Source: Cryptomeria japonica
Taxonomy: Eukaryota; Streptophyta; Pinopsida; Cupressales; Cupressaceae
Direction of reading: 5' to 3'
NCBI RefSeq assembly: GCF_030272615.1
Contig: NC_081409.1
Span: forward strand, 474,230,573 to 474,294,572
DNA length: 64,000 nt
Below are positions 38,151 through 48,802 of the stretch, piece after piece (the stretch's first letter is position 1; the number at the start of each line of letters is the position of its first letter). The notes beneath the pieces were generated by a model. It was not told where the DNA came from, searched no databases, and saw only the letters and a program-made list of their open reading frames with translations. Made by a program: the position numbers and the translations under genes.

Positions 38151-39505
38151 TGTTGGCAACAAGGCAACAAACTGAGAGGGGGGGGGGTGAATCAGTTTTC
38201 TCACAATATTTACTTAACTCAAACATAATTTCATATCTGATAATTAACAATAAAATCACAAATCAACACCACATCAATAACATACATAACACCAAGATTT
38301 TTGACATTGAAAACCCGGTTAAGGGAAAAACCACGGTGGGAACCTACCCACAATATGATGATAGCCTATTAGAAGTATATGAAATATTACAATGGGGAAT
38401 GCACATGCATTTAGGCACACTGCGTAGAGCTCATTACTCAAAACACATAACAAGGAGGGCTACAACCCTTGGGAAAAATTATTGTCTTACAAAAACATTC
38501 AGATTACATCCGAAAGATCATGAACTGATAGAATAACATCTCCTCATGCCTGGTTATAGTTCTGGTTAAGCACACAATCTAATATGCTCTGCCACACTTG
38601 TTCACACTTCCAAAAAATCAAAACATTTTTTCGCACACTTATCTGATCACACACATTCAAATACACTAACATATACATCTCTCATATGATTATTATATAT
38701 ATTTATACAAATCATCAACCTATATTTCAAGGTTGACTCAACACTCATCACAAATTATAAATCTATAACCACAAACACTACAACATAACATGCAAACCTA
38801 AAAAATGTTGGATAAGACATAGTATGGATCTAAATCAATACCTCAAACAAGAAACACCTCCAAGAATTATGCCTCAAACATCCACAACATGCTACAATCA
38901 TCATGTCAGCCAAGAACATGAAGAACACCACTAGATAAGGAAAATCATCAATAATGCATAGAATGATCAATGCAAACCATCAACACAGATAGGACATGAT
39001 CTAGAAACATCCACAAGCATCATGAATTACCACAATAATAAGTGCAACATCACCACTTACTAGAATCTTCATCATCATTATACTGAACCTTAAGAACATA
39101 CACTAAACTGACTGTCAAACTGAAAGATTCACGTGCGGACCTCCAAATAATGAAACATATGAATTGAGGACACACCAAAATGTCCCAAATACTCTACCAA
39201 ATCCACAAACCAAGTTATTGCAATGTGGAGCAATACAGAGAAAATTCCAGAACACTGAACAACATGGAACAACTGAAAAACCGACCTCAATACCAAATCT
39301 CATAATGATCAAATCTCCATGCGAACCACTAATACTATAGCTGAATCAATTAGAGATACTTATCTCAAAACCCTTTAATCTGCAACAAATCATTTGCAAC
39401 ACACTGGCGAAACCAACTCATTTAATCTGACTACAACACTAAAACATAGAGGAATATGTTGACATCAATGACAACAACACATTCCAGCCTCAATAATTTC
39501 CAACA
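38151..39505 (-). repeat. L5: 5' LTR of E1
   Basis: Ends TGTTGG (38151) and CCAACA (39505), 1355 bp. To its left is a primer site altered by a small insertion ('ctctgataggtcaat'). To its right is CAAAC, the second copy of the E1 target duplication. It shares with L1 words absent from L2-L4. Confidence 0.9.
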
Positions 39506-39787
39506 CAAACATACATCGACATCATAACATCAGTATAAGTATGCAACAATAGAAGTCATAGTAATCATCATAGTCATCAGCTAGATCATCATGAAACATT
39601 ATCATCATAGGTATCATCATATCATATGCATAGAAAAGGTAACTCATAAAAACACATATGTAGATTCCATCAAATTCTATCTACATATCATCATAAAAGA
39701 ATAAAATGTTCAAGTATAAATGATATCAACATCAGTATCTCAAGAAAAATAATGGTACATCAAAAAAAAATCACATCAAGTCTCATA
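39506..39787 (+). other. Tat A 3' untranslated region, right part
   Basis: CAAAC duplication followed by ATCAT-rich non-coding sequence, the same style as 8500-8787. With the E1 block removed it continues Tat A from its integrase towards PMD copy A. No gene is seen. Confidence 0.6.
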
Positions 39788-40371
39788 CTATGAAGAGTTC
39801 CCTATAGATGTCACTAACCTTTGATGACCTGGTACACCTGCTCCTCCCATACCCAAAGGGCCTACCCCTGGATCTCCTCTAGGTGGGTATGGTGGTCCCA
39901 TGACACCTACACTCTTAGTTTGTGCACACTTGGATCTAGCATAGGAAGTCTCAACAAAACTCCCCGCTCTCTACTCTAGAGGTATTGCCTACTCATATAA
40001 AGATCTCTACTACAATATCTCTTTCCCTACCAAAACCATGTTCATAATAGTATCACCTAAAGGCCCCTGAGCTATAGTCCACTGCAAGGTATTTACTAAT
40101 TCCTTCACCCTACCATAACGCTGAATAGTAGTATCCCTCTTAATTGTCAGTTCGTGTAACTATCTTTGTAGCTGAGGAATTTGTGCTACCTATGGTTGTA
40201 GCTATGCTATCTAGGCTCTCAAGGCTGAAATCTTCCTATCATCCTATCTCAAAGCATCCATTTGCAGTTGTGCTTGTATTTGAGGTTGATTTGTGGCTTG
40301 TCTATGGATGTCTGCCTGAGCCTGTACATGTGAGGGATCTCTATCCACTCTCCTTTATCAGACCAATTATG
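39788..40371 (-). pseudogene. PMD copy A, C-terminal part
   Basis: Minus strand, antisense to Tat A pol. The last residues are SVGVMGPPYPPRGDPG, then GMGGAGVPGHQRLVTS and a TAG at 39788-39790. This matches the tails of copy C (VMGPPRHLGAG) and copy B (VSGPMRPP). Upstream is a coiled-coil-like segment (RDTTIQRYGRVKELVNTL) and IPLE-RAGSFVETSYARS, equivalent to VPPEWRAPSYRARS in copy B. Stops break it. It is split from its N-terminal part by the solo LTR at 40372. Confidence 0.75.
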
Positions 40372-41494
40372 TGTTGGCAAGAGACACTGCATAGGCCATC
40401 CAGTGTTGTCATTGATGGAAACCGAAGTAAGCTCTCCCATCCATCATATGTGATTTGATCCTATTGGAAGTTAGAATGAAGATTTGGTTAAGTCTAGTGG
40501 CTAGAACAAAGTATCCGACAAAGTTCAGTATTTTGGGTAGCATTTCATTTTAGGTTAATATCTTGTGTTGCAGATTAGGTTGAAGGTTGATGCATGTCTG
40601 GATAACCTTATTCCATGATTTTAGCCTTCGGTGATAATTGTGATGCAAGTTAGAAGATCCATTATATCATTTCTTAGTCTATCAGTACAGTACAATAGTA
40701 TTGTGTGGATAATCCTTATGCGGATTATGTGGATCAATTTTGGTGATTAATTTTGTGGTCTAAGTGTTTATTCTGAAGGTTATGGTAGCATGTGGATAAT
40801 TATTTTGGTCTACATTGGTATTTTGATTTTGGATTCAGTTGACAGTGTGTACACATTTCATAATATGCTAAGTGGTCTTGAAGCTGACATGTGGATGATC
40901 TAATATATTGTTGCAGATATACATATGTGATGTATTTGATCATTCTAGTGTGTGTGGTGGATGCAAAAAGTGTTTGTAATTGATTGTGTTTATTTGCATG
41001 TGTGCAAATTAGAGATTTATAATTCGAATTAGAGCATAATAGTGGAGCAGAGTAGTATAAGGCAGAATATGAAATCAATGGATAATATGCTTAACCGGAA
41101 CTATACCCAATCATTTGTAGATGTTGTTCAATAGTTCAAATTCTCTTGTGATCATTTGTAACTTATTTGTAAGGTAGTGATCCTTCCTAATGTTATAGCC
41201 CTTGTTTATTTGGAGCAATAAGCTCTAGGAAGTGTGCCTGAATGCATGTGCATTCCATTGTATATATTATTTTTGAGTATACTCATTTTGTGGGTCTCAT
41301 CCCCACTGTGGTTTTCCCTTGACCGGGTTTTCCACGTATAAAATTTATGTGTTATGGTGCAGTGGTTGATTGTTTTGTGTTTCTGCATCTTTCTTTTGGT
41401 TCAATGTATTAATTGGGTAAAAGAACAAGTTAGTAAAGTAAAAAATTACAGAACATTGATTCACCCCCCCTCCCAGTGTTCCTTGATTCCAACA
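40372..41494 (-). mobile_element. Solo LTR S1 of a copia element
   Basis: TGTTGG at the left, CCAACA at the right, 1123 bp, with the family mark 'gattcaccccccctccca' near the right end, so it lies on the minus strand. The flanks are TTATG (40367-40371) and CTATG (41495-41499), a 5-bp duplication with one mismatch. No primer site, body or second LTR accompanies it. It interrupts PMD copy A between its acidic stretch and its coiled coil. Confidence 0.9.
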
Positions 41495-41880
41495 CTATGG
41501 CCCCTCATCCTCACCCTCCTCATCATTCCCTCCACCATACCTACCAAATCCTCAACCTCCTCCACCTCTACCACCTCTATAACCTCTACCCTTATCTACA
41601 CCCCCACCATCTCCTCCATCTCTGCCTTTTGGCTATGCACCCCTATGTCTCCTTCTTCTTGGTCTATCCTCATCATCATCATCATGAAATCTCAGAGGAA
41701 TATCGCCTAGACCTGTTAGTCTAGAAAATGGATGCTCTGTAAAATACTACACATAATTTAGAGTCATCCTAGGATCTAACACGTGTAGCTGTAAATCCCA
41801 TGTTTGGTATGACAATGACAAAAACTCGTCCCATGTTAGCTCAAACGATACAAAAGTACCTATTGCCAAATTTTTGCCTC
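41495..41880 (-). pseudogene. PMD copy A, middle part
   Basis: Reading leftwards: IGTFVSFELTWDEFLSL, SYQTWDLQLHVLDPRMTLNY, then PFSRLTGLGDIPLRFHDDDD, then an Arg- and Gly-rich stretch and GGGNDEEGEDEG. Copy B has the same order at 53290-53530 (VVDAGTIDEYDRWF, LTDPDIPVPRR, acidic run). The N-terminal half of the PMD domain is not seen beyond about 41880, so the copy is truncated as well as split. Confidence 0.65.
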
Positions 41881-42591
41881 ATGCCTTAATTGCATTTGTT
41901 TAACCATTTTTTAAGATTTTATGTCTTGTGTAGGTTGCATCATTAATGGAAAAATTGAAAAAGTTGTTTTGTGAGTCCCATCTTGGACTTAAATTTTTTT
42001 ATATTGAATAAAGTGCCTCTACAATGCTTGTATTTTCTAATGCCAATTTTATGAAGGTAACTTTTTTGGTAAAATCACATGAGTTCTCAATATTGGGGGG
42101 AGCTTAATTTTTATAATGTTTGAATATGTTAACCTTGACTTCAAACCTTTGGTAAAATAAAAGTGCTATGGGTCACCAAGGGTTTTGAAACCCTAGTTTC
42201 ATGCTTTGTTTTCCATGGCCACCAAAACCAAGAGTTTTGGTGAAATAGTAGATGTTTGAAGAGAAATCAAAGAGCTTGAAGGAAAACATTTCATGAGGAT
42301 AACAGTTTGAACAAAGTTTACATCACAAGCTTCAAGATTTACAAGAAATTGGCAAGGTTTAAAGTGTTGTTTTGGGTGAAATGATGAGGAGTTTCACTTA
42401 GATTAAGGAATAAGAATATCAGAGGAAGCCCACATGTTTCAAGGGTATTAAGATTTTATTTGGGAATAAACCTCACACATATCACAGGTTAGTCTCTTGT
42501 CTCTCTTTTATTCGATTTGAAAAGTTTTTTCATGATGTGAGGTTGCATGGAATCTAGAACAACAAAGGATGAAATGGAACAAAGCAATGAA
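41881..42591. other. Unassigned DNA with a purine tract
   Basis: No gene is seen. A run 'attggggggagc' at about 42093-42104 resembles a plus-strand polypurine tract and could mark the end of the Tat A internal region, with LTR sequence following. I could not find the matching LTR ends. Confidence 0.35.
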
Positions 42592-43847
42592 ACCTTATGA
42601 CTGTCTTCTATGGGTGTACAACCCCAAGACCTTGTCCATTGTTTGATGAATAGATTGTACTTGGATGCATTTTCACTGTCCTCTATTTCGCAGTCTTTCA
42701 TTTCAACTATTGAATTGAATATTGAATTCATGCTTGAATTTTCTATCTTGGGCAACCTTTTGTTGTTATTTTGGTATGGTTTTGTCATTGATCTCAACAC
42801 CTACTAAACACTTATCAACTCTGGCACTTTGGAGAATCAGTAGCATTCACTGACAAGCAAGTGACTCATGCATAGTCACCGGTATCTGGTACACCGACAA
42901 GATATAATGATCACCAACACTTGGTAATGTCAAAGACATCGTTTGGACATCTTGTCCTGGAGTTTTGTTCATTGGTATATTCTTATTTTCATATTTGTTG
43001 TTACCGGCAAATAGGTCCAGGGTTACACCGGCAGATTTATCTTTTCCAGATCAGCATGGCATGCTATGGAGATGATTAATTATTGTTGTAAATGCATTAA
43101 GCCGACATGTTCAAATCAGTTATTGCATCGGATATTGTATTGTTTGTAAAATGTTTTTATTGTAATATCTTGTAGAGCCAACCTACCAAAATTGGTCTTA
43201 GGTTATGGTATAAAGGTAAGATCTTATTTGTAAGATCAAATGTGAAATGCGAAAAAGGATTGTGTGAAGGTATATGCGAGAATAAGCAGAGCTATACATG
43301 CAGACATCATTTGAAGATTGAAGGAGGGTTTTTGTGAATACATTCAGAACTACACCGGTATTGAATCCAGCATATAAAGATGCTATTTTGTATAGTACAT
43401 TCTTATTGGATTTAACCATCCAACTGTAGTCAGTGTGACTCCCATTTTGTGATTGAGCAGTGAGCTCTAGGCGTTTGGCCTTTCTGCATGTGCAGACCCC
43501 ATTTATGTACACTTACTATCTACAGTAGTATCATCTGATTGTGGGTAAGGTTTCCTACCATGGTTTTTCCCCTTACAGGGTTTCCATGTACAAATATTGG
43601 TGTTATGTGTTGTGGATGACTTTGTGTTTATGTTTCATACACTAATCCTTTCCGGTATAGCAATTAACTGTTAAAAATGTCTACTGACATACTGAACTAA
43701 TTTACCGGTATTAAGCATTAAGTTGGTTAAGTTGTTTTTGGTTTGAATTTATTAGACAACTCATTCAATCCACCCCTCTCAGTTGTCTCCGTGACCTAAC
43801 ACCTTTCCCCTTTGGCAATAATCTCTAGGGTTTTGATCAATCTTTAG
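42592..43847. repeat. Left arm of an inverted repeat (split by S2)
   Basis: 42592-42760 plus 43807-43847 are the reverse complement, with scattered mismatches, of 44853-45049. Shared words include 'ctatgggtgta-aacccc', 'tggatgcattttcactgtcc' and 'ggcaataatctctagggtt'. The arm is about 210 bp without the solo LTR. A 65-codon frame crosses it but has no known domain. Confidence 0.85.
42761..43801 (-). mobile_element. Solo LTR S2 of a copia element
   Basis: Left end TGTTGT, right end CTAACA, 1041 bp. A 'caatccacccctctcagtt' tract near the right end marks it as minus strand and related to the other copia LTRs. The perfect 5-bp duplication CCTTT lies at 42756-42760 and 43802-43806. Removing it restores the continuity of the inverted-repeat arm. 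No body is attached. Confidence 0.9.
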
Positions 43848-44852
43848 TTTATTGATGAATGCCACCTTATTGATCTATTCTAGATTTCCCTTTACATTGA
43901 ATATTGTAATTTGTGACAATTATCATTTATATATGATCCCTATTGCTTTGTGTCTGGGTTATCTATAATGAATCACACTCTTTCTGTTTTGTTTCATTGC
44001 ATTCTTGGTCACTACTATCTTAGTATCAGAAAAAAGGTCTGGTATGAATCAATTTGGTAGTTATTAATATTACTAATATTTCCATGGTCTGTATAAGCAT
44101 TTCTTTGAGATCTATACCTTGATACTCGAGTTATGACTAAAAACCCTCATGCTTGTAGATTTATCAAGATCTTCCATTTTCCTTTAGGTTGCCATCATAA
44201 TAACCCATATGTCAAAATTTTTTGGAGGACACCCATCATATGATGGACAATAAGCTCACAGAGCACAAAAACAAAGAAATCCAATGTCAAAACCATGAAT
44301 ACTATGAGAAAAGTCTTGATTTAGACATCATAAAAGGCTAAAGATAATGGAGAGTGATAACTTCAAGGTTTGCAAAAAGACAGTAACCTTAGAGAGGTTT
44401 CCAATAGCTATGACAATGAAGTCATTCAAAGGTGTAAATAAGAAGAATGCAATAATCAAATGATTTCACAACGCCTTTATCATTGAGTCAAAGCTTGAAT
44501 GGAGTCTTCTTGCATTGAAATGAGATTCATTCTTTAGTGTATCAATCCTTGTTATAGACAAAGGCATAATAAGAACAAGGTATTCAAACTAGATACAATC
44601 ATAGTCCCAAAAGAATAAAGGCACATCTCATATTTAAAGCAAGGATCTCAGTAAAGGAGTCGATATTGATAAAAAATCAAGAGTCATTATCAGAGGGTGG
44701 CTTATTACATGTAAATAATGATTTGTAGACTAATGAGAATTCATTTATATCAAATATAAAAGTGCAGTAATATAAAAGATACAGATCATAAAGAATATAC
44801 AAGAGATGTAGTGACTATTTACAAAGATAAGAATCGGGTTAAGGTGACAATG
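43848..44852. other. Spacer of the inverted repeat, unassigned
   Basis: About 1 kb between the two arms. AT-rich, no gene or element end recognised. Confidence 0.4.
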
Positions 44853-45049
44853 AAAGACTAATCAAAACCCTAGAGATTATTGCCAAAAGGGAAAGGTAGC
44901 CTAAGTTAGAAAATTCAAGAATGAATTCAATAGTTGAAATGAAAGACCGTGAAATAGAGGACAGTGAAAATGCATCCAAGTATAGTCTATTCATCAAACA
45001 ATGGACAAGGTCTTGGGGTTCTACACCCATAGAAGACAATCATAAGGTC
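44853..45049. repeat. Right arm of the inverted repeat
   Basis: Reverse complement of the left arm (42592-42760 with 43807-43847), about 197 bp, uninterrupted. It shows the arrangement before the S2 insertion: 'ctacctttcccttttggc' is continuous here where the left arm carries S2. Confidence 0.85.
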
Positions 45050-47432
45050 AAGGTATCATAAGTAATGGTAAAAAGTGCACTCCCATCCCTAAAAGTCCAA
45101 TGAAGATAGTGAATGCTCAAAAGTAAAGAGAATGAAAGGCCTAGAGCATCATTGGCAATCATCCCTAGATGTATAATGTTGGATGAGGAGGTTCATAAAC
45201 AATAGTTTCTCCCTAAATATGGAGATAAAGTTAGCAGTCCACTTTTGATAGTCTTAAATAGAGGTGAAGGGATAATGTATAGTGAGGAGTAGCCTTTGTG
45301 AAGGGAGTGATTAATCTCCACATAACCATAGCTCAAAAGAGTATAGTAATAAATGGAGTTTGCAGTCTCAGAGGGTTCTATGTGATTGTCAAAGAAAATA
45401 GTAAATATTAAATTGTTTTCTATTGTTTTTGATAGCCTTCTCAGGAATTGCCGTTGTTGAAAAACTATGACATCAAAGAAGGTCATATATACCAATTGTT
45501 ACCCATGAAATTAAAATTTTTCCACCATGTCACAAGTCTTTCCATGTCTTGAGGTTTTTCTTTAGGGTCTCGCTTCATTCCCTTTAATAATCTGAATCCT
45601 GGGTCGCGGGTTTATGCATTTTCAAAACCTAACTGCTAGTCCCTTGCCTTTTTTTTAACTTTCTCATAGATTTGTAAAGTTTAAAAAGTTCCCGATCACC
45701 TGACATGGTTGTAGGAAATAACAAAAGGCTGATCGCTCTTCATGAGGATTCATAGGAGGTTGGGTTTATAGTTAATTTCTAGAATAGTTCAAAAGTTGTG
45801 AGTTCGTTCGATTTCCCGGTGCGCTTTGTTTTGTTCAGATTCGATGATTCATGAATCCTTCAAGGAGAAACCACATACCTAACTTAGAAGCTAGTGCATT
45901 TCTTAATAACACAACCTAAAGGTCGATATAATAGGCCTACTGAGGTGGCAACATGACTATTGATAGGGGTGAGTCATAATTAATCATTGATAGAAATTGA
46001 TTAAGTTTATCTACCTGGTAAAGGTAGTTTCCTCTGCCATTGCCAAATTTTATCCATCATGCCGCCATGTGTCGCACATTCTCCAAGGAGCAAATCAAGA
46101 AGATTGGTGAGGTACCATCATTAATGTCAGGTTAAGTAGGTAAGAACACGTAAAGGTGGCAACATGCATTGTGACACCTTATATTATCACCCTTGCAGAT
46201 AAAATTTAATACACCACCTTTTGAAACTAGCTAAAAGAGGGAATGCTATCATGAGTTGTCCCTATCAGAATGGTTTTGCCTCATGATGGTGAACTACCAT
46301 TTCATAACTCAAACTTGAATTGACCAGAAATCAAACAAAAAGATATCATCCAACAGTTACAATCTTTTATATGGAAGAGGCACACCGACTTCATTTAATA
46401 TAGAAAGGTTATCACTTCGTTAGAGAAAATCGCAGAACAGGCTGAGAACCACGAACGATGTCTACAAGAAGAATTTGCTGCAGAGAGGATTCCTAGTAAT
46501 TAGTTTTTCAAATAGCATTAAGGATGGTGCTCAAAGGTAAAGGTCCTATGATCCAACCTGATGTTGAACACCTACAAGATGACATCCTTCTCGACTTGAG
46601 AAACCTTGCTCGGATGCTCATATGGGCTAAAGATGAATTTACAATGGTCCTCTAGGTGCTGATTGAAGAGGAGACGATAGCTGAGAGGATCGAAAACCAG
46701 ATTGCAAGTTAGAACCAGTGCCTAATGAAGAATAATGAGCATGAAATTAATAGTTCAAGAGTTTAGTGTTAATAGGGTTTATCCAATAATTTTGTTTTCT
46801 TTTAAATCATGTTTAAAGCGATCATTTTCAAGATTGTTACTTTAAGGAACTATTTCTTGAAAACGGAAAGGGCCTTTAGTTATAAATAAGTAGAAGATAG
46901 ATTAGAAAGGGGGGGAAGGAAAAGAAGAAAAGGTACTATAATATTTTGGATGTTTAGCAGTGTGGATGGACTTTGAACTATATTTTGAATATCTTTGAAT
47001 GAATTAATACATATATAAAAACTTTGAATTTTCTATATTCTTTCATGCTAGAAGTAAAATTTGAATTGGTATAGTTTCATTTGGTTTTCATCTATTTGAC
47101 ATGGTTAAAATGAATAATGTAGAGACTTTGAACTCTGCATGCTCTGTATTTAGTTTATTTACATGGTATTTCTTCTTTTCCTGTGTAATTAATTGCACCA
47201 TGGGCAAACTGTGTTGTTGATATCCCCAGTTGTTAGATTCATCCTAGGTTCTACTCTCCCAACAATACGAGAGAGAGAGAGCTATCCCTTTCTTGCTTTA
47301 TGGTTAAAAGCACACCCTTGAAAATTAGAATTAGATCATACGAGGGAGCTGTACCTCTAAAATTCAGAGGAAGATCATCTGTTTAACAAAGATCTCTCCA
47401 ATTGTTATTTTCTTGTTTGTCTTTCATGCTGG
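45050..47432. other. Unassigned DNA, possible decayed coding remnant
   Basis: No clear element. Around 46395-46770 the plus strand keeps fragments that look coding (VITSLEKIAEQAENHERC, EEFAAERIPSN, then EEETIAERIENQIAS), with stops between them. I do not recognise the family. A purine-rich run lies at about 46895-46940 and a short GA microsatellite near 47270. L6 begins at the right edge. Confidence 0.35.
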
Positions 47433-48802
47433 TATTAGCAACAACAAGGAAGGAAAACTGAGAGGGGGGGTGAATCAGTTTTTACCGAATTAAATAAATT
47501 AAGCACAAACTTAGATCTGATCAACTGCAGCAAAAAGAAAAAAAACAACAATAACAACAACACACATAACACCAATATTTTGACATGGACAACCTCGTTA
47601 AGGGAAAAACCGTGGTGGGAACCTACCCACAATGAGATAATTCTATGCAGTAGTATGTGTAAATATTACAGTGGGGAATGCACATGCATTCAGGCACACT
47701 TCTTGGAGCTCACTGCTCAAATTACAATGACCCAAAAGGCTACAACCCTCAGGGAAGGTTCACCACCTTAAAAATATATTCGGACTACAATCCAGATAAG
47801 ATGAACTGTAAAAATAACTTCTACTAATGCCTAATGACAGTTCTGGTTAAGCTCATATGTTTTCCCTTCACCAATCTATTCTCAATACACCACACCAAAA
47901 GATGAATTCACTTGATCGCACATACATCACTCTCTTATAATGAAGACTCAACAACAACACGTCACGTAACCACCAATTACATAAATACCACACCCATTTA
48001 TACAAATTATCAACCTTGACCACAAGGTCGACCAAACCCTTAACACCTAATTATAAAATTACACCACCCGATACATAAATTAACCACTAGAACAATACAA
48101 TATCATAAATAACATAGCATGGACCTAAATTATCTCTTCAAACACACACCACCATCAAAATTTTTGCCAAGATCAACTACAACACGTTACACCATCAAGA
48201 ATATTGCATAACATGAATAATATCACTGGACCCATGAGATCATGAAGAACACACACAATGATCAATGTAGAACATCAAAACAAATAGGACATAATTAGGA
48301 AACATCAACAAGCATGTTATAACCATCCAGAATAGATGCACCAACACCACTTATCCAAATCTTCATCAATCAACACGCTAACACTCAATAACACTTAACA
48401 ACAACAACTCATACAAGAAAGATATCTTGCGAAGCATAAAATCATGAACCACCTGAAATGAAGATACACATGAATATCCCAAAACTCTCCCAAATATGCA
48501 ACACATGATATGATCATACCAGAGCATAGTGAATCAAACACCATAACACTGCAACACTGAACATTGAAAGCCAATCTCCATATCAGAATCCACAACTCAA
48601 TAAAATTATCACATAGCATCATGAAATCAATAATTAATGAATGATCTCTAGTTGATTCAACATAACAAACAAATAAACCAACCAGATCAACTCACTGCAA
48701 TCACTAGATCACCAAAACATTTCTTTGCCACACCAAAACATAGGAATATGTCAAACTAACACCAATGACAACAACATATCCTAGCAACAACAATATCCAA
48801 CA
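47433..48802 (-). repeat. L6: 3' LTR of copia element E6
   Basis: Left end TATTAG (degenerate), right end CCAACA, 1370 bp, with 'gagagggggggtgaatcag' near the left end and the polypurine complement 'atctcccccttt' directly to the right. It is more distant from L1-L5 than they are from one another. Confidence 0.9.

Larger units (their letters stand above)
8788..39505 (-). mobile_element. E1: copia element holding nested E2 and a chromovirus
   Basis: The outer LTRs L1 (8788-10129) and L5 (38151-39505) share features that the inner LTRs lack, for example 'cagccaagaacatgaagaac' (one base differs in L1) and 'atatgatgata'. They therefore look like the true 3' and 5' LTR pair of one minus-strand element. 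The five bases before L1 (8783-8787) and after L5 (39506-39510) are both CAAAC, a perfect target-site duplication. The body left to E1 is b1 (10130-11246, end of reverse transcriptase and RNase H) and b5 (about 34978-38150, gag, protease, integrase, start of reverse transcriptase). Everything between is later insertion. About 265 bp of reverse transcriptase is missing between b1 and b5, judged against b3. Confidence 0.85.

Noticed and set aside
37655-38536. 293-codon plus-strand open frame
   Set aside because: It is antisense to copia gag (b5) and runs into LTR L5. No known domain, and its content is the complement of conserved gag.
8788-39505. Five separate copia insertions
   Set aside because: Only the outermost ends carry a matching target duplication, and the inner LTRs are shared by adjacent bodies.
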